Shown here: piece by piece, positions 1 to 12,700 of the stretch
Numbering within the stretch: position 1 is the first letter of the stretch
Layout of the letters: every line of letters starts with the position of its first letter
Assembly: GCF_902150065.1 (NCBI RefSeq)
Contig: NC_043990.1
Span: 16,310,199 to 16,374,198, forward strand
Origin: Myripristis murdjan
Lineage: Eukaryota; Chordata; Actinopteri; Holocentriformes; Holocentridae
Direction: 5' to 3'
DNA length: 64,000 nucleotides
Notes under the pieces: model-generated
The model's input: only the letters and a program-made list of their open reading frames with translations
Databases searched by the model: none
Told to the model about the DNA's origin: nothing
Position numbers and translations under genes: made by a program

Positions 1-2240
1 AAAAGCGGCATCTTGTTCAAAGTGTCTGTTTTGTGTTTTTGGCCTGTTTGGACTTACACATGTGATACTTCAGAACAACAAAAGATGACCGCTGGGTATG
101 ACTGGGCACTGAAAATTTATAGTGTGAGCTCAGGAAATCTTTAATATGATCAGCTGAACTTGGACCCTGGAAAACTAGCGTATAAATTTAAAGGTTTTCC
201 AGATTTTCCAGGAAGCGTGGGAACCCTGTAAGGACCAGTTCAGGGCCTGAATGGTACCGTAAAATAGTTTGCTTCAGGACAAACACATTCTTCTGACCAG
301 AGATTTAGATAATAAACTAAAGATAATGACTATTATACTTGGGTAGAACGGAGCTGACCTCAACACACCTGAACAAAACCTCTTTGTTGTTCACCTACAT
401 GTTTCAGCAAACTATTTCTGCCCATGTTGTTTATTTCTCTACACCAGAAATGGCCAATAGTTTCCTGATGTTGAGGTGTGACGTTATTGATGAAGGAAAT
501 GGCTCAAGGTGCCTGACACACGACACATGTTCATGCTCAGTGCTTCATGTTTGTTGGACATGAGCTACATTTTGACAGCTAAGAAATGTTTATTTTCCTG
601 ATGCTATCCAGATCAGTGATTTATTGTGTGGTGTGACATCGTCCTCTTCAGTTTCGGGCATAAAGGCTGACACATTCTTATCATTCCCATCTATTCGCAG
701 AAGATATTATAGTTCCTAAAACCGTATTTGCCTAATAGTAGCAAACTAGTGACATGTTGAGTCTCTTTGTGAAGGAAACTGCCCATCATGGCTGAAATTT
801 TGTTTGGCTGTTGAAGAAGGCTATGAGTTATGTGTGCTAATAACGACACATTCAGCAAATTATGACTGTCTATATTACTATATTCATGTATGCCTGCAGT
901 AAAGGGTCATGTCCATTTGCCTGTAGGTTGCTGTTACATTCATACTATTATCTCCAGTTTTGACCTAAACATATTACTTAAATGGTAAATGAATAAATAA
1001 ATGATCTTTTAAATGGAACTGTTACACAAGCAGCGCTTGTCTGATCAATAATGTGGCCAAAATAATTCATAATATTTTCAGCACCTGAATCCAGATTTTA
1101 ATTCACTGTCTTGGATGCTGCATTATGTTTTATTTTTTGTTTTTGATAAGTATTTTCAAACTTTTTTTTTTTTTTGCTTTGCTGGAAATGTTGTATTCAA
1201 CCCAACAGGACCAGGTCGACCAACGCTTTCACAGAAATCATTAATATGCTCTTTATGACTTAACCTTGTGATTTATTAATGCATTTCACTTCATATTTAA
1301 ATCTGTAATGCATTGTCAACTTTTTTTAAAGTCACTTATTTATTAAACGTTTTTTAAAACTTGTTTGCTGTTTTTATTTTTATTTTTGTGACACTGGTTT
1401 AAATATGGTAGCTAATTTGGCTGTTGATATTTTTGCCCTTTGTCAGATATATGGTTTGATTTCTGCTTGTTTTAGACTATGCATGTTTATAGTCATGTTT
1501 GCTGTGTAGTGGAATGATACTGTATTAGCTGCACAGGTAAGAGGCCTGTCAATTTGGAAGGTGGCTTTTCACAAACACTGTTTGCTCTGTACAGTAAATT
1601 GTCCATTTAAAAAAAAAAAATCACATTGACAAGTATCTGCCATATTCAGTATAATGATCTGGATAATCTTTTTGTATGATTTTATTTCTTATATGTCACG
1701 ATTGTTTCCACTATATGTACATGTACTGAGTGAGAGTGAAGAATGGAATGTAACCATATGTTTTAAAACTCTAATTTATTATCATTTGTTTGTTATACTT
1801 TATAAAGGTTGGAAAAACTGCAAGTAATAAAGATTCCTTATAGGCGATCGCAGCCGTAATCGGATGCTTATATCTTATCTTTGACATAAAAACAGAGGGC
1901 ATGTGTTCAGAGGCCCAAGTCAAAGCACCTGTCGCTACCGTAAATGCCCCAATACTGACGCATCTATTTTTTTAGTCTGCATGCTCCTTGTGCGCTATAA
2001 CAAGGACATACACTATTGTTGAACATCGATTGCTGATTCCACTTTTTAATACTAGTTTGTGAAAAAATATTATCTCCCTTGCTAAAATAAATAAATTCCG
2101 ACTCGTCCCTAAAAATTAATATGCTCCCATTGACCAACAGTACGGTCACTGCCTGTCTCTTTTCAAGAAGTTGCACAAGATTCACCCTCCTCTCATTCAC
2201 AGCTACTCCAGTGTGCAGAGAGACAAAACATTAGGGAAAC
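1..2240. other. AT-rich non-coding stretch; possible 3' UTR tail of an upstream plus-strand gene
   Basis: No exon with convincing coding character was found. The sequence is AT-rich with poly-T and poly-A runs (about 1159-1174 and 1609-1620) and looks like a long 3' UTR or intergenic DNA. A plus-strand AATAAA lies at 1826-1831 and could end a transcript entering from the left. The 5' end of rida must lie in the last few hundred bases. The 3' UTR idea is inference only. Confidence 0.35.
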
Positions 2241-3064
2241 ATGTCTGCACTTAGTAGGAAGACCATCAACACAGCTTCAGCCCCGGCTGCTATTGGACCT
2301 TATAGGTAAGAAAACCAAATCTCAGTTTTTATTCTATTTATAGCGACACGTGGTGCCCTTATAATCAGCGTGCATCTGAATGAATGAGTGTCGGACCGTA
2401 GTCAAATATTTGACCAGAGGCAGGTCATAGTACAAGGTTGACTTACCTGGCTGAGCCCGTGAAGCCTCGGTAAACCAGTGAGAAACTGTAAGGGTCAAAG
2501 GTTTTCTGTGGCAGCGGTGCAGGGTGGAAGTCTCTCTGACAGCAGACAGCAGACCTGCGATGGCAACGATTCGCCGACAAATTCCTTATACACCAAAAGC
2601 CCCGATCAGACAGGGCATCTACAGGTAGGCATGTCATTTCTGTGGGAAAAAAATCTGCCTGCTTCACGTTGGCATTACCCGGCTGCCAAGAGAAAGGGGG
2701 CAATTAACTTAAATCCTAATTTCTCGGTTGCTTGAATTTAAATCCTACCTATTATGCATAAGAAAAGTTTTTTTTTCTTTCATTTTTTCCCCCTCTACTT
2801 AAATTAATTGCTCTCATTCGTCATCATTCATAGGGCTACTACAGAAAACGAGGGGTGTTCCTGCTCCGGCCAATAGGCTGCCAGTAGGTGGAGTTAGTTT
2901 GGTAGTTTGGAAGAGAAAGCAGGCAAACTGCAAATAGAAACTGCAGGCCCCCCATTCATTTTAGAATAATGAACAAGTTTGCTCTTACATCACACTTTAC
3001 ACTGTTTTCATCCCACTCTGTAAGTGTTCTCCTCACATGTATGTAAATGTACAATACATCTAAC

Positions 3065-3109
<45 letters not shown>

Positions 3110-5536
3110 AGTCAGGCGGTGGTTGCGGACAGGACCATGTACATCTCTGGTCAGCTGGGGCTGGATGTCGCCTCCGGTCAGCTGGTGGGCGGAGGGGTGC
3201 AGGCCCAGGCCAGACAGGTGAGAATCAGAGGGATTCAGGTATAAACTGACCTGAACTTGATCAAGTACCACTTGACCTCACAGCGTAGACTTTTAATTGT
3301 AAGTATATGTTTTTGATGAAGTTTTAATTTAGACTTAATTTCTCAACTTTGGATAGCTGTCTGAAAAAGTCACTCAATGCCACTGGTTCGATTTAATTTA
3401 ATGTAAAGGTCTTATGGTAACAGAAAGGTTTGAGAGGTGATTTTTAAAAATGATACTGTCTTTTACAAATGAACCTGCCTGAGCTGTGAATAAGTGATTG
3501 ATAGATGGCTGACATGATGTCATCCCTCGCTCCATCTCTTCCCCCAGGCGCTCGTCAATATGGGGGAGATCCTGAAAGCTGCAGGTTGTGACTTCAGCAA
3601 TGGTGAGATCTCATTATCATGCCAGTGTTATAGTTCAGCTGCTGCTCACACTTCTAATGTGCTTTAAATATCTTCTCTTTTCTGTCTCAGTGGTGAAGAC
3701 CACCGTGCTGCTGGCAGATATCAATGACTTTAACAGTGTCAACGACGTCTACAAGACATGTAAGTATTTTTATTTTTATTTTTTTCTGTTTGATGAAACA
3801 GCATTGTAATGGAGAATGTGAGTGTCCACAAGGGGGCACTCTTTCCCCATATGATTCAACACCCAATGGATCACAACACTATCCAAACTCTTGTCAGTCA
3901 TACAACAGCCTGCTAGATTCACCGGCATAACTACATAAATTACAGATAAGAATAATTATTGTGCTCTCGTCACATGACACCAGCTAAAACAGTTCATGTG
4001 TTTGCTGCGTGACTGCAGGGTTCAGGGCTCGTCTCATCCAACCTGTCGATGAAGTGCAGCTCCTCGTCACCACATCTTTCTCTGTGCAGGACATTATGAT
4101 CACCGCAAAGCTATGATTGGGGACTAGGGAAACTGGCCTTCAAATTAAAAGTCTTGTCTCAAGCCCCATGACATTCGGTGCATTTGCCCCCGTTGCCAAG
4201 TCAATGGTGAACCCCACTTCTCATATTGCACTGTAACATATTTGAGAAAATAACTGCTGACAAGGTCATATGATCATCTCCTCCACCTTAAAGACATGTG
4301 CAGTCAGCTGTTCCCCGCTCCATATGAACACAAGCCCCCACCGCTCTGTCGGCGTTTCCTGTTCGATCACAACGGAGAGGTGTAATGGAAGCTGCGGTGC
4401 CCACACAGCTGTAAGCGGACACCTCCATGTAGGCACACAGATGTAACCCAACCCGGCTCTGCCAAACCTGCGACAGAGCCGTGGCTCAGCTGCAGGTCAG
4501 GGCTGCAACCCTGCAACCCCCCCACCCCGACCCACCCCCACACCCTCAGCAGGGAACTCTCTCTGACCCTGGTTAGGGGGGCTAGAGGACATGTTTCCCC
4601 TCTGAACCAAGGTCATATGTGTTTTCATCACTAATAATGGAGGGGGGACTCTCACCTTGCTGAATGGGAAATTAACCAGCCAATTGTGATGATAATAATA
4701 ATAATAAACAAAATGCTAGGAACTCCATTTCCATTTGCTTTTATATTTTTTTAAAAAGTACTTATCTTTAAAGGAACCCTGTTGACTGTGTGGTTAATTT
4801 TTTTGTAAGCCCCCCCCTGTCAAAGCAAGTGCTATACCCAACCCCTTTTAATGGATAATACTGCACAATTACAGTACTCAGGTGTAATTTGTAGATCTCA
4901 GAGTCCAGTTTATATTTACTATACAAGCTCTAGCTTTGTTAATGCCACTGTGTTTGGGGGATTGTTTGCCACATCGCTGCCATTAGCAGCTAAGATGCTT
5001 GCATTGGAGGTCTTTTGCCGGGCTTCTAAGGTCATTGAAGTGTAATGTATGTGTTTTTCCTTTTTAGTTTTCAGCGGAAACTTCCCCGCCAGAGCTGCTT
5101 ACCAAGTTGCTGCTCTCCCCAGAGTAAGTAAAAAAAACAACTTTATTGTACGCCACTGCCCTAGATACAGTACATGTTGCTCATAAATACACAGGAAGGT
5201 AGAAAAACTAATATGATACACATACACCCATCTGAGCCATGTATCTTCCCATCATCATCAAACCAAACTTGAACTTCCAGTGAATGTCTGTCACAGTGTT
5301 AGCCATGTTGACTTCTGGATTTGTAGCTGTTTCTGATGTCAGTGTAAAATGGTGTGAATTAATAACAATTTATTGCTGACAGGCATATAGAAAGACTAAC
5401 CAAAGGCTAACCAGTTGGCTGTAAACCATAAAATGCCCTTTGACGTAATCGCCTCGTCTGTGTCTCCGTCTCTCTCTAGGGTGGACTGGTGGAAATCGAG
5501 GCCGTTGCCGTGCTCGGCCCCCTCTCAGACTCCTGA
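2241..5536 (+). CDS. rida: RidA/UK114-family 2-iminobutanoate/2-iminopropanoate deaminase
   Basis: Reactive intermediate deaminase: hydrolyses toxic 2-enamine/2-imine intermediates left by PLP enzymes such as threonine dehydratase. Coding exons: 2241-2305, 3112-3217, 3548-3602, 3691-3759, 5068-5123 and 5480-5536. Phases join exactly to give 135 residues, close to the 137 of human RIDA. The product starts MSALSRKTINTASAPAAIG and contains the family signatures SGQLGLD, VVKTTVLLADINDF and NFPARAAYQVA. R107 in the last motif is the conserved substrate-carboxylate-binding Arg. Y21 (GPYS) and E124 (VEIEAVAV) match other active-site positions of the trimer. A second first exon lies at 2560-2624 (separate entry). 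A (TG)20 tract abuts the exon 2 acceptor. The gene converges on erich5. Identity is secure. Confidence 0.96.
2560..2624 (+). CDS. rida: Alternative first coding exon of rida (exon 1b)
   Basis: An ATG at 2560 opens 21 codons plus two bases ending in a GTAGGC donor. This is the same length (65 nt) and phase as exon 1a at 2241-2305, so it splices in frame to exon 2 at 3112 and completes the shared Ser codon. It encodes MATIRRQIPYTPKAPIRQGIY, which resembles the family N-terminus (T-x-x-AP-x-x-x-G-x-Y-S) but differs from exon 1a at most positions. The result would be a second 135-residue isoform. It could be used from its own promoter or by alternative 5' exon choice. That it is transcribed is inference; the length, phase, donor and residue pattern are seen directly. 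Confidence 0.8.
3067..3107 (+). repeat. (TG)20 microsatellite forming the 3' splice-site tract of rida exon 2
   Basis: About twenty TG repeats end four bases before the CAG acceptor at 3109-3111. The normal pyrimidine tract is replaced by a UG repeat in the RNA. UG repeats are the known binding site of TDP-43, as at CFTR exon 9. Confidence 0.9.
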
Positions 5537-6083
5537 CTGGCCGACCCCCTCACACACAAGCTGTAGTCTAACCATCACGTGACTTTATAGCTCCACCATG
5601 GAAACAAGTTTACACATGAAAGACCAAACTTGGATCTTGGTGATTTAATGTTTCCTTCTCGGTGGAACGAGGAACAAACTTCTTTGTCCACTGGTCCCTA
5701 TCCTTTTCTCTCTCCACATTCATGTTTAGAACAGGAAAATCAATGATTACCAGTGACCATTAGAGTAAAACCAGTTAATAACAAGCATTTAGATTGCGCT
5801 GATTTCCCACAGCACTTAACAGGTAAACCTGAGGATGGGAGGTTGTAGCAATATTAAGGTCCAGCATTCCTCGGCTAAAGCGGCCAGATATCATGTCATA
5901 TAAACTTCCTGTTTTTACGTCTTTGTTTGGTAACTCATCTCCTTCTTGGGCCAGAACAAAGCTTACATCATTATTCAATAAATGCAGTAAAAGCTCAAAT
6001 CCAAGTTGTTTTTCTTTTATAAATGCCACATCCATAAAATATAATTAGACATTTACCAAAAAAAGCATTTAGATGTAGTTTCA
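5537..6083 (+). other. 3' UTR of rida and convergent gap to erich5
   Basis: No coding sequence. A plus-strand AATAAA at 5978-5983 is the best candidate rida polyadenylation signal. A minus-strand AATAAA (TTTATT on plus, 6084-6089) would end erich5, so the two convergent transcripts would stop about 100 bp apart. Confidence 0.5.
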
Positions 6084-6797
6084 TTTATTACACCATATCA
6101 CGGCTCTAACTATTTTTTCCCTAGAGAGAAATGACACATTGGAGACAAAAAACGTGCTCTCGCGTCTTTACTCTGACATCGTGTGTGCTCATGTGAAATT
6201 TATACTGCTAATCAGCATCAATTGGACAAACCTTACATCCTTGGCCTTCTTACAAACATGGTCCAAAAAAAAAAAAAATCAAAGCCAACTACCCAAACAG
6301 AATGCCGTTTTAAGATCAAATGTATTTTGGCTTTGCTCTTCTTATAACTGTAATTTCGTAGAAAAGTAGAGAATTGGTTCATGGATTCAAGCAAGATTCC
6401 TGATTCATGATGAGAAATATATCATGATAACTGAATTTCTATACAGGGAATAAATATGAATGAAACTTTTTTTTTTTTTTAAATCACCAGAGTAATTCTC
6501 AAATGATTATATCCTCTTAAAATAAACACACCCACTAAGTGCTCTGGAAGTTTCTCTATATACAAGCAGAAATTGCAGCCGGACACAATCGTGAGGAGGA
6601 GAAGGCACGGTGATGACTGAGGGACCCTGACTGAAAGTAGCTGTCACAAGGTCTGCATCTTGGCAACGAGGCGATGTCTTTCTCACCAACACTCTCGTAC
6701 ACACACATACGCAACATGCACACACACACACACACACACACAGACAGACAAGGTAGGACACTTGCGCAGATGTTCAGCCATCCACATTAGCTGCACC
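6084..6797 (-). other. Probable erich5 3' UTR
   Basis: Follows the TGA at 6800-6798 and runs to a minus-strand AATAAA at 6089-6084. It holds a (CA)n tract at about 6717-6741. No coding signal was seen. Confidence 0.4.
6717..6741. repeat. (CA)n microsatellite
   Basis: A run of about 12 CA units, directly visible, in the inferred erich5 3' UTR. Confidence 0.9.
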
Positions 6798-9700
6798 TCA
6801 CTCACTGGGAGCTGAAAGCACAAAGGTGGAAATGTCTCAGTAACGTTTTGATGCTGACATATTGATGTGACAGTGTGTGGCTTTATATGTGAACTTGAAA
6901 CTATACAGCCCTGCTCACCGGGTGTCTCTTCTGTTTTGGGCTCTGGTTGGGGACCCGTGGCTTCAGCACTTCCTGTTTCCGAAAGGGAGAGAGAGAGATT
7001 TGTTCATGTGAATACCAAACACATTTAAACTCTGATTTCCCTTTTAATTTCCCCTGAAGTTGCTTCAAAGTTAGAAAAGACAGTTTTTCTACATTGCACA
7101 ATAATGCTACATTCATATTCTGTATTTTCCATTTGCAAGGTTTCACAAAAGCAGTAATAATACAAATATAAATTTTTATATGTCTTGTGCTTGTTTATAC
7201 GCATTTCCCTGTAATTTAGAAGCACATGGGTTGTATCTTTGGAAACTTTGGGGTCTCAGCTAGAAGTTAAAATAAAGTTCTGTAGGTTTGAACAAAGCTC
7301 AACTGTGCAGCATGCATTTGTAAGGATGCACTCACGGATGGGAGAAATGAAAAAGGTTAAGACCAGCCAGTACAACACATTTAGAGTGAGCCAGTACTTG
7401 AAAAAAAAAATCAAGGTAATAACATCAGATATGGCATTTTGAAGGAATTATGTAGCCTGGATCATGATTTAATCTGTGTTTGTGAAACCATGGCAATAAT
7501 ACACAAAGGAAAAACGCATTTATCACTTCGATCCAGTGGCATCCACGTGTGTTGCTGCATTGCCTCATAGTTTCCACAGGAATCTCTCAAAGACTTGGAG
7601 CCTTTTTTCTCCCCACTAAGCCAATTCTACCCCAAGAACCACCTGATTCAAAAGTGGAAGAGCTGCCATGTCCGCTGCGCTAATGCGACACACGATCCTG
7701 TTTCTTCATTGGCTGTGAAAAGGAGGCAGGGAGGCTCGGTGGCTCAGCGGCCCTGACATCATTCGTCACTGGCAGCCCTGTGTGTGTTGGCATGCTCTAG
7801 TTTCTCTGTGGACTCAGATTGCACCTTAATGACACCAGGCCGACAACAAAGTGCTGGCAGGACTGACCCTGTACCGGGACTGTGGTCAAATTGAAGACCA
7901 GAGGGGGGTCGAGATCAAGTGAGGACCAAGATCAAAGAGAGATAAATCTTATCAAGACCACAGTTTTAAATTAAGGGAAATGCGGCATATTTTACAGCTA
8001 CACCAGACTGGATGATGGTTTTCTACACTGGGGAAAATATGGATACACTAGTGTCATTTTTTTATGTGCCAAATATAAAAGTCACTCTATAATCTTCATA
8101 CTGATTGCAATAATTCATACTGCTGTTGTTGTTAAGTGTACTGCTAAGCCATTTTTAAAACCAGATTTAAACAACAGCACACCATGCTGAAACTGTTGGA
8201 TACAACTCCAACATATGAAATGATTTCCACAAACCCAGTCCTGAGATAAAAAGCAGAAAAGTTTCAAATGACAGTAAAAAAAAAAAAAGTCCCTACAGCA
8301 GTGGACTCTGGTGTAGGAACTGTGCCTACACAGCATGGCTCTTTGCTTGTGAAGGGAGAGCTGAAACACAGCTTCACATCCATGTCGAAACTGGAAGCTA
8401 TGAGTAAACCATGACAATAGATTTTTAATTTTAATTTATTATTTAAATAAATTTTATTTAATTTTTGTGGAACTACTTGATGATTATCCAAGGATGCAAA
8501 ATAAATTCCCTATCGCTTAGTGGGTTGATTATATTCACAGTTTCTAAGCTCAACTGTTTCCTTCCTGCTTTTATATACATGACCCTACATGACCGGGTCA
8601 AAGATTTTGCATGAGACAAACAGGATAATAAAGACTTAACATCAGGAGTGTGTGGCCTGCTGGTCATTTGCATCATGAGGCAGTAAGTGAATTGATAGCA
8701 GTGGATGTAATGCTGTCCTGTGTAAAGTCGCTCTCTGTATGCCAGGTGCAGCCCTGCACTTTTCCCCTGAACTGCTGTGGTAGCTTTTACAGCACAAATT
8801 GTTAAATTTCACACACTGTTATTAAGAATTAGCCTGCTCCTCTGAGACACACAGTCTGTCACCAGAGGGCCAGGAACATTGCCGTATGCCACAGTATGAG
8901 CACTTTCATTTAAAATATCTTACTAGTATCCTGAGCACATTTAGTGTGGGTGGCTGAAGTGGCAATGAGGCTCACCAAGCTTTACTAGACTGGTTTACAT
9001 TCAGCATTGCACCTCATCCTATTGTTCTCTTGCTCTCTCAATCCATCATTATGTGTGTTATCATATATGCAGCCTATCAGCTGTAAGTCATGTTTGACCT
9101 TTGCTGATGGCTTTCCCATACTAGGAGTTGAGCCCAGGCCAACCGGTTGGAAAGCATGAAACCTAATTGCCAAGGCATATCACATTCACTTCACCTCTTC
9201 ACTTCACAAGCACACATTCTGAAACAGTAAATCAAAAATGAAAAATGATATCTTACACTACATTCAGCATGCTTTTCCTCCACCTGGCCAGCTAAGATCC
9301 TTATACTACCAGCATACCAAGAGGAGGAGATGAGAAACCGTATTATAAACAGTTTTTCAATGTCTAGATTACAATGAGAGGCAAAAAAAACGTGAGTCCA
9401 AACAAGCATGAAATTAGGCATACTGTCACACTCTTGACAGTTTAAGATTTTTAAGTGTTGTTTAATCACTGATCCTCATGAGATGTCTTGGTGCTAACTA
9501 AAGTAATTGGCCATGACATCTAAAAACACACGTCGGTGTCTCCGCCAGTGTGTTCATTAAAAGCCTAAGTAATGTCTGTGTGTTGGATACCACCTGGTAA
9601 CAGTCATTGTAAAGGGACTGGGAAGGGTCTGGGGAAAGGGACGTTATTCACCTGGGCACCATGGCTGCCCTTGTTCACTGGGTCATGATGCAGAAGGTGG

Positions 9701-12700
9701 AGCGCTGCTCAGGTTACTGCTGGTCAACACAATCATTTGTACATTGTGTCCTTATGGAAGTTCCCTTTTCCCTGGTAGAGGCACGCTAACACAAAAACTG
9801 AGCGTTGTTTTCTACCTATTGTGGCCAGGGCAGGTTCACAGGCATGGATTGTGATGTGACAAGAAAACTCCTCTAAGCCTAAGCTGCTTTTAACCCTTTA
9901 ATCCCTAAAACATATGGAATCTCATATACTTCAAAATGTTTTCCATTAGAATAAACAGTTGGGCCAGAGGCGGTGATGCAACTTGTCAACAAAGGTTTGA
10001 TAAAGGCAGATTGACTTCTCCCTCCCCTACACACACATACACACATATACAAGTGTGTAATTCCATCCTTATCAACTTTGTTAAGTGATAAGGATAGAAT
10101 TAGAAGTCAGTGAGTCTGATACATATAACTAAACCATCACACAGTTCAGTGTTAGGAGATGGAGCATCGAAATATGTCATTTGCATAGGATACAGCAGAA
10201 GATGAATAATGATGAAAGTCTGATGAAAGATCATTCATTTTCTACTCAGTATGATAAGGATTAAAGGGCCACTGCATCTAAAGTACATTCATCTTCAGTC
10301 CATAGTTTACTAAAGTGATCTTAAAACAGTTCTCTCCAGGATGTAAACTGTGTCTCTGACCTGCCACAACACCATCTCACACTCACCTTGATCAGGAGCT
10401 GCAGGTGCAGGCTCTGAGGAGCTGGCAGCAGCGTCTGCTGCCGCCGGAGGAGCTTCCTCTGGTGCAGCGGCTGCCTCCGGTGCTGCGGCTGCCTCTGGTG
10501 CTGCAGCTGCCTCTGCAGGCTTACTGGCTGCATCAGGCTGCGCCTCCTCTGCTGCCGGTGGAGCTGCGGAGGTGCTCTCTGCAGACTTGGCAGCTATGGC
10601 CACTTCTTCAGCGGGCTTAGCAGCCCCTTCTGCAGGGGTCTGGTCAGGAATAGTTTCACTGTCCTCAGTTACTTTGCCATTCTCATTTGCTGCACCTGGC
10701 AAGAATACAAAGATTATAACAGTATTAATTAGATATCATAGATATCATATCATATAATTAGATATGCTGTTGAGTATATGCTAAATATCTTACATCAGTA
10801 TCTGCAGTACTTCAAAGTCTCCCAAGTAGTTTATCAATGATAAATTAGCAAATGCACAGTAAGCTACACTCACTCTCATAACTGTTGCACATATAAATAG
10901 ACATATATTTGCATGACAGGAAAACCTGTCCATGTATTATGTAATAATCTGTTGCTATGCAGTCTGCATTTACTGACAGTTGGACAGCTCCACTGAAGAA
11001 TGACCATTTTCCAGGAAGATCTGATATGAAAATATATTTTGGTTTATGATAAAGAATGACTTGTTCAGATGCCATACTTGAACAACTGAACTGAACAATT
11101 TGAACTGACAAATAGGTTCAAAATAGTGGGAGTGAAACATAATGTTAAAGTAATGACTTATACTTTTGTGTACTATAACAATTTCCAGTAAATCAAATTA
11201 CAAGATATTCCTCATTTTGCTGTGAGCCCCTTGAAAGTCACTCAAGGATGCCTGGGGGGTCCCTGAGCCCCATTTTGAAAACCACTACACTGCACCTTAA
11301 TGACGCTGCTCATGTAGCTAAGACTGATGAGACAATGAGTGTGGATGTAATAACGGCAAAAATATTGTGAGTGACCAGGGTAAGAGTTGAGTTCTGTTGC
11401 GTCACGTTTATGAAGCCACATATCTACACAAGAAAATTCATCACCTCAAGAGCTAATCCGAGATAGAGTATGACACCGGGGTCAGGGTCGGTGTTAACTT
11501 TCCAGTAGAATAACCTATGCAAAACATGCGTGCGCTTGCGGTATGGAAAGCTGCTTTGAGGACAAAAAACTTCCCTCAAATGGCTCTGTTATTAAAATGT
11601 CTTCCACTTCACCTCACAAAGAGTTAACCTCATGGCAACACAGAACAATAGCAGCACATTCGGCTGTGGTGTGGTATTAAAGTCTATGGTGACTGCAAGC
11701 CAACACAAACAAACACACTCAGACCCAGTCATGCAGGTATCAGAAAACGAATGCCACGATTTCAGAGAGAGACTGGAGCATTAATACCATTGTCTTGGAT
11801 TTCCCTGTTTGCTAATGTGATGGCAGCAGATATTGTGGAACCAAAACCAACAGAGTTACAAACTCATCATTAATGTGACTTAACGGAAAGCTGAATTTCT
11901 GCTATGCATGCTGGGCAACAGTGAAAACAGTTTTGGGACCATTGTACACTATTTAGGCCCCTTTTGAAGTTCATTTGCAGAACTCTAACATTATACGACT
12001 CTGGAGCAGTGTGTAAGGATACATCTAAAGAAAAACACAATCATTCTGCATATGTTTTGACAGGGAAAAAAGAAGAGGATGCTGTTTTTTATGTTTTTAT
12101 GTTTTTATATTTTATGCTGTGTTGGATTCACTCATATTTAATACTTGCAGAGCAGAACCTCTGGGAATGTAAGAAGCTGATACAAGCAGAAGGGCCTCTA
12201 AGGCAGAGTTTGAACTTTGGTGTCTGATCACTGGACCATGAAAAGTAACCACATTTCACCAAAATGTAGAGGAGCAACAGGAATGTGTGCAACTCTCCTC
12301 AAATATCCCCAAACAGCATTCTAGCCGATCAACTGTAATTTAGTTGAAATAAGTGGAACAGGAACGCATATTCTCCTCTGTTACTTGGCGCAGCACATAA
12401 TCATGCAAGGGGGAAAAAAAAGGTTTGAGTTCACTTTAAGCTGACACATAATCTGAATGACAAAGTGTTAATGATTATGTGGATGCTCATTTATACACAT
12501 TAACAGGCTCAAACCCACAGAGCATTGCTCCATGGAAAGCTAGGTGTGCTTTCCAGAACTTTGTAATCACTTCCCTTTGGGTCAATTTGCATTTGAAATA
12601 TTTGCATGGAATATATAAGCCATGTCCTCAGAGGCAATTGCTTTGACCTGAGCAAATATATGTGGCTGCTTAAAAAAGAGGTGATACTGTTAGGAACTTT

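Noticed and set aside
10405-10620. 71-codon plus-strand frame opposite erich5 exon 2
   Set aside because: Shadow of the Ala/Glu-rich coding exon on the other strand.
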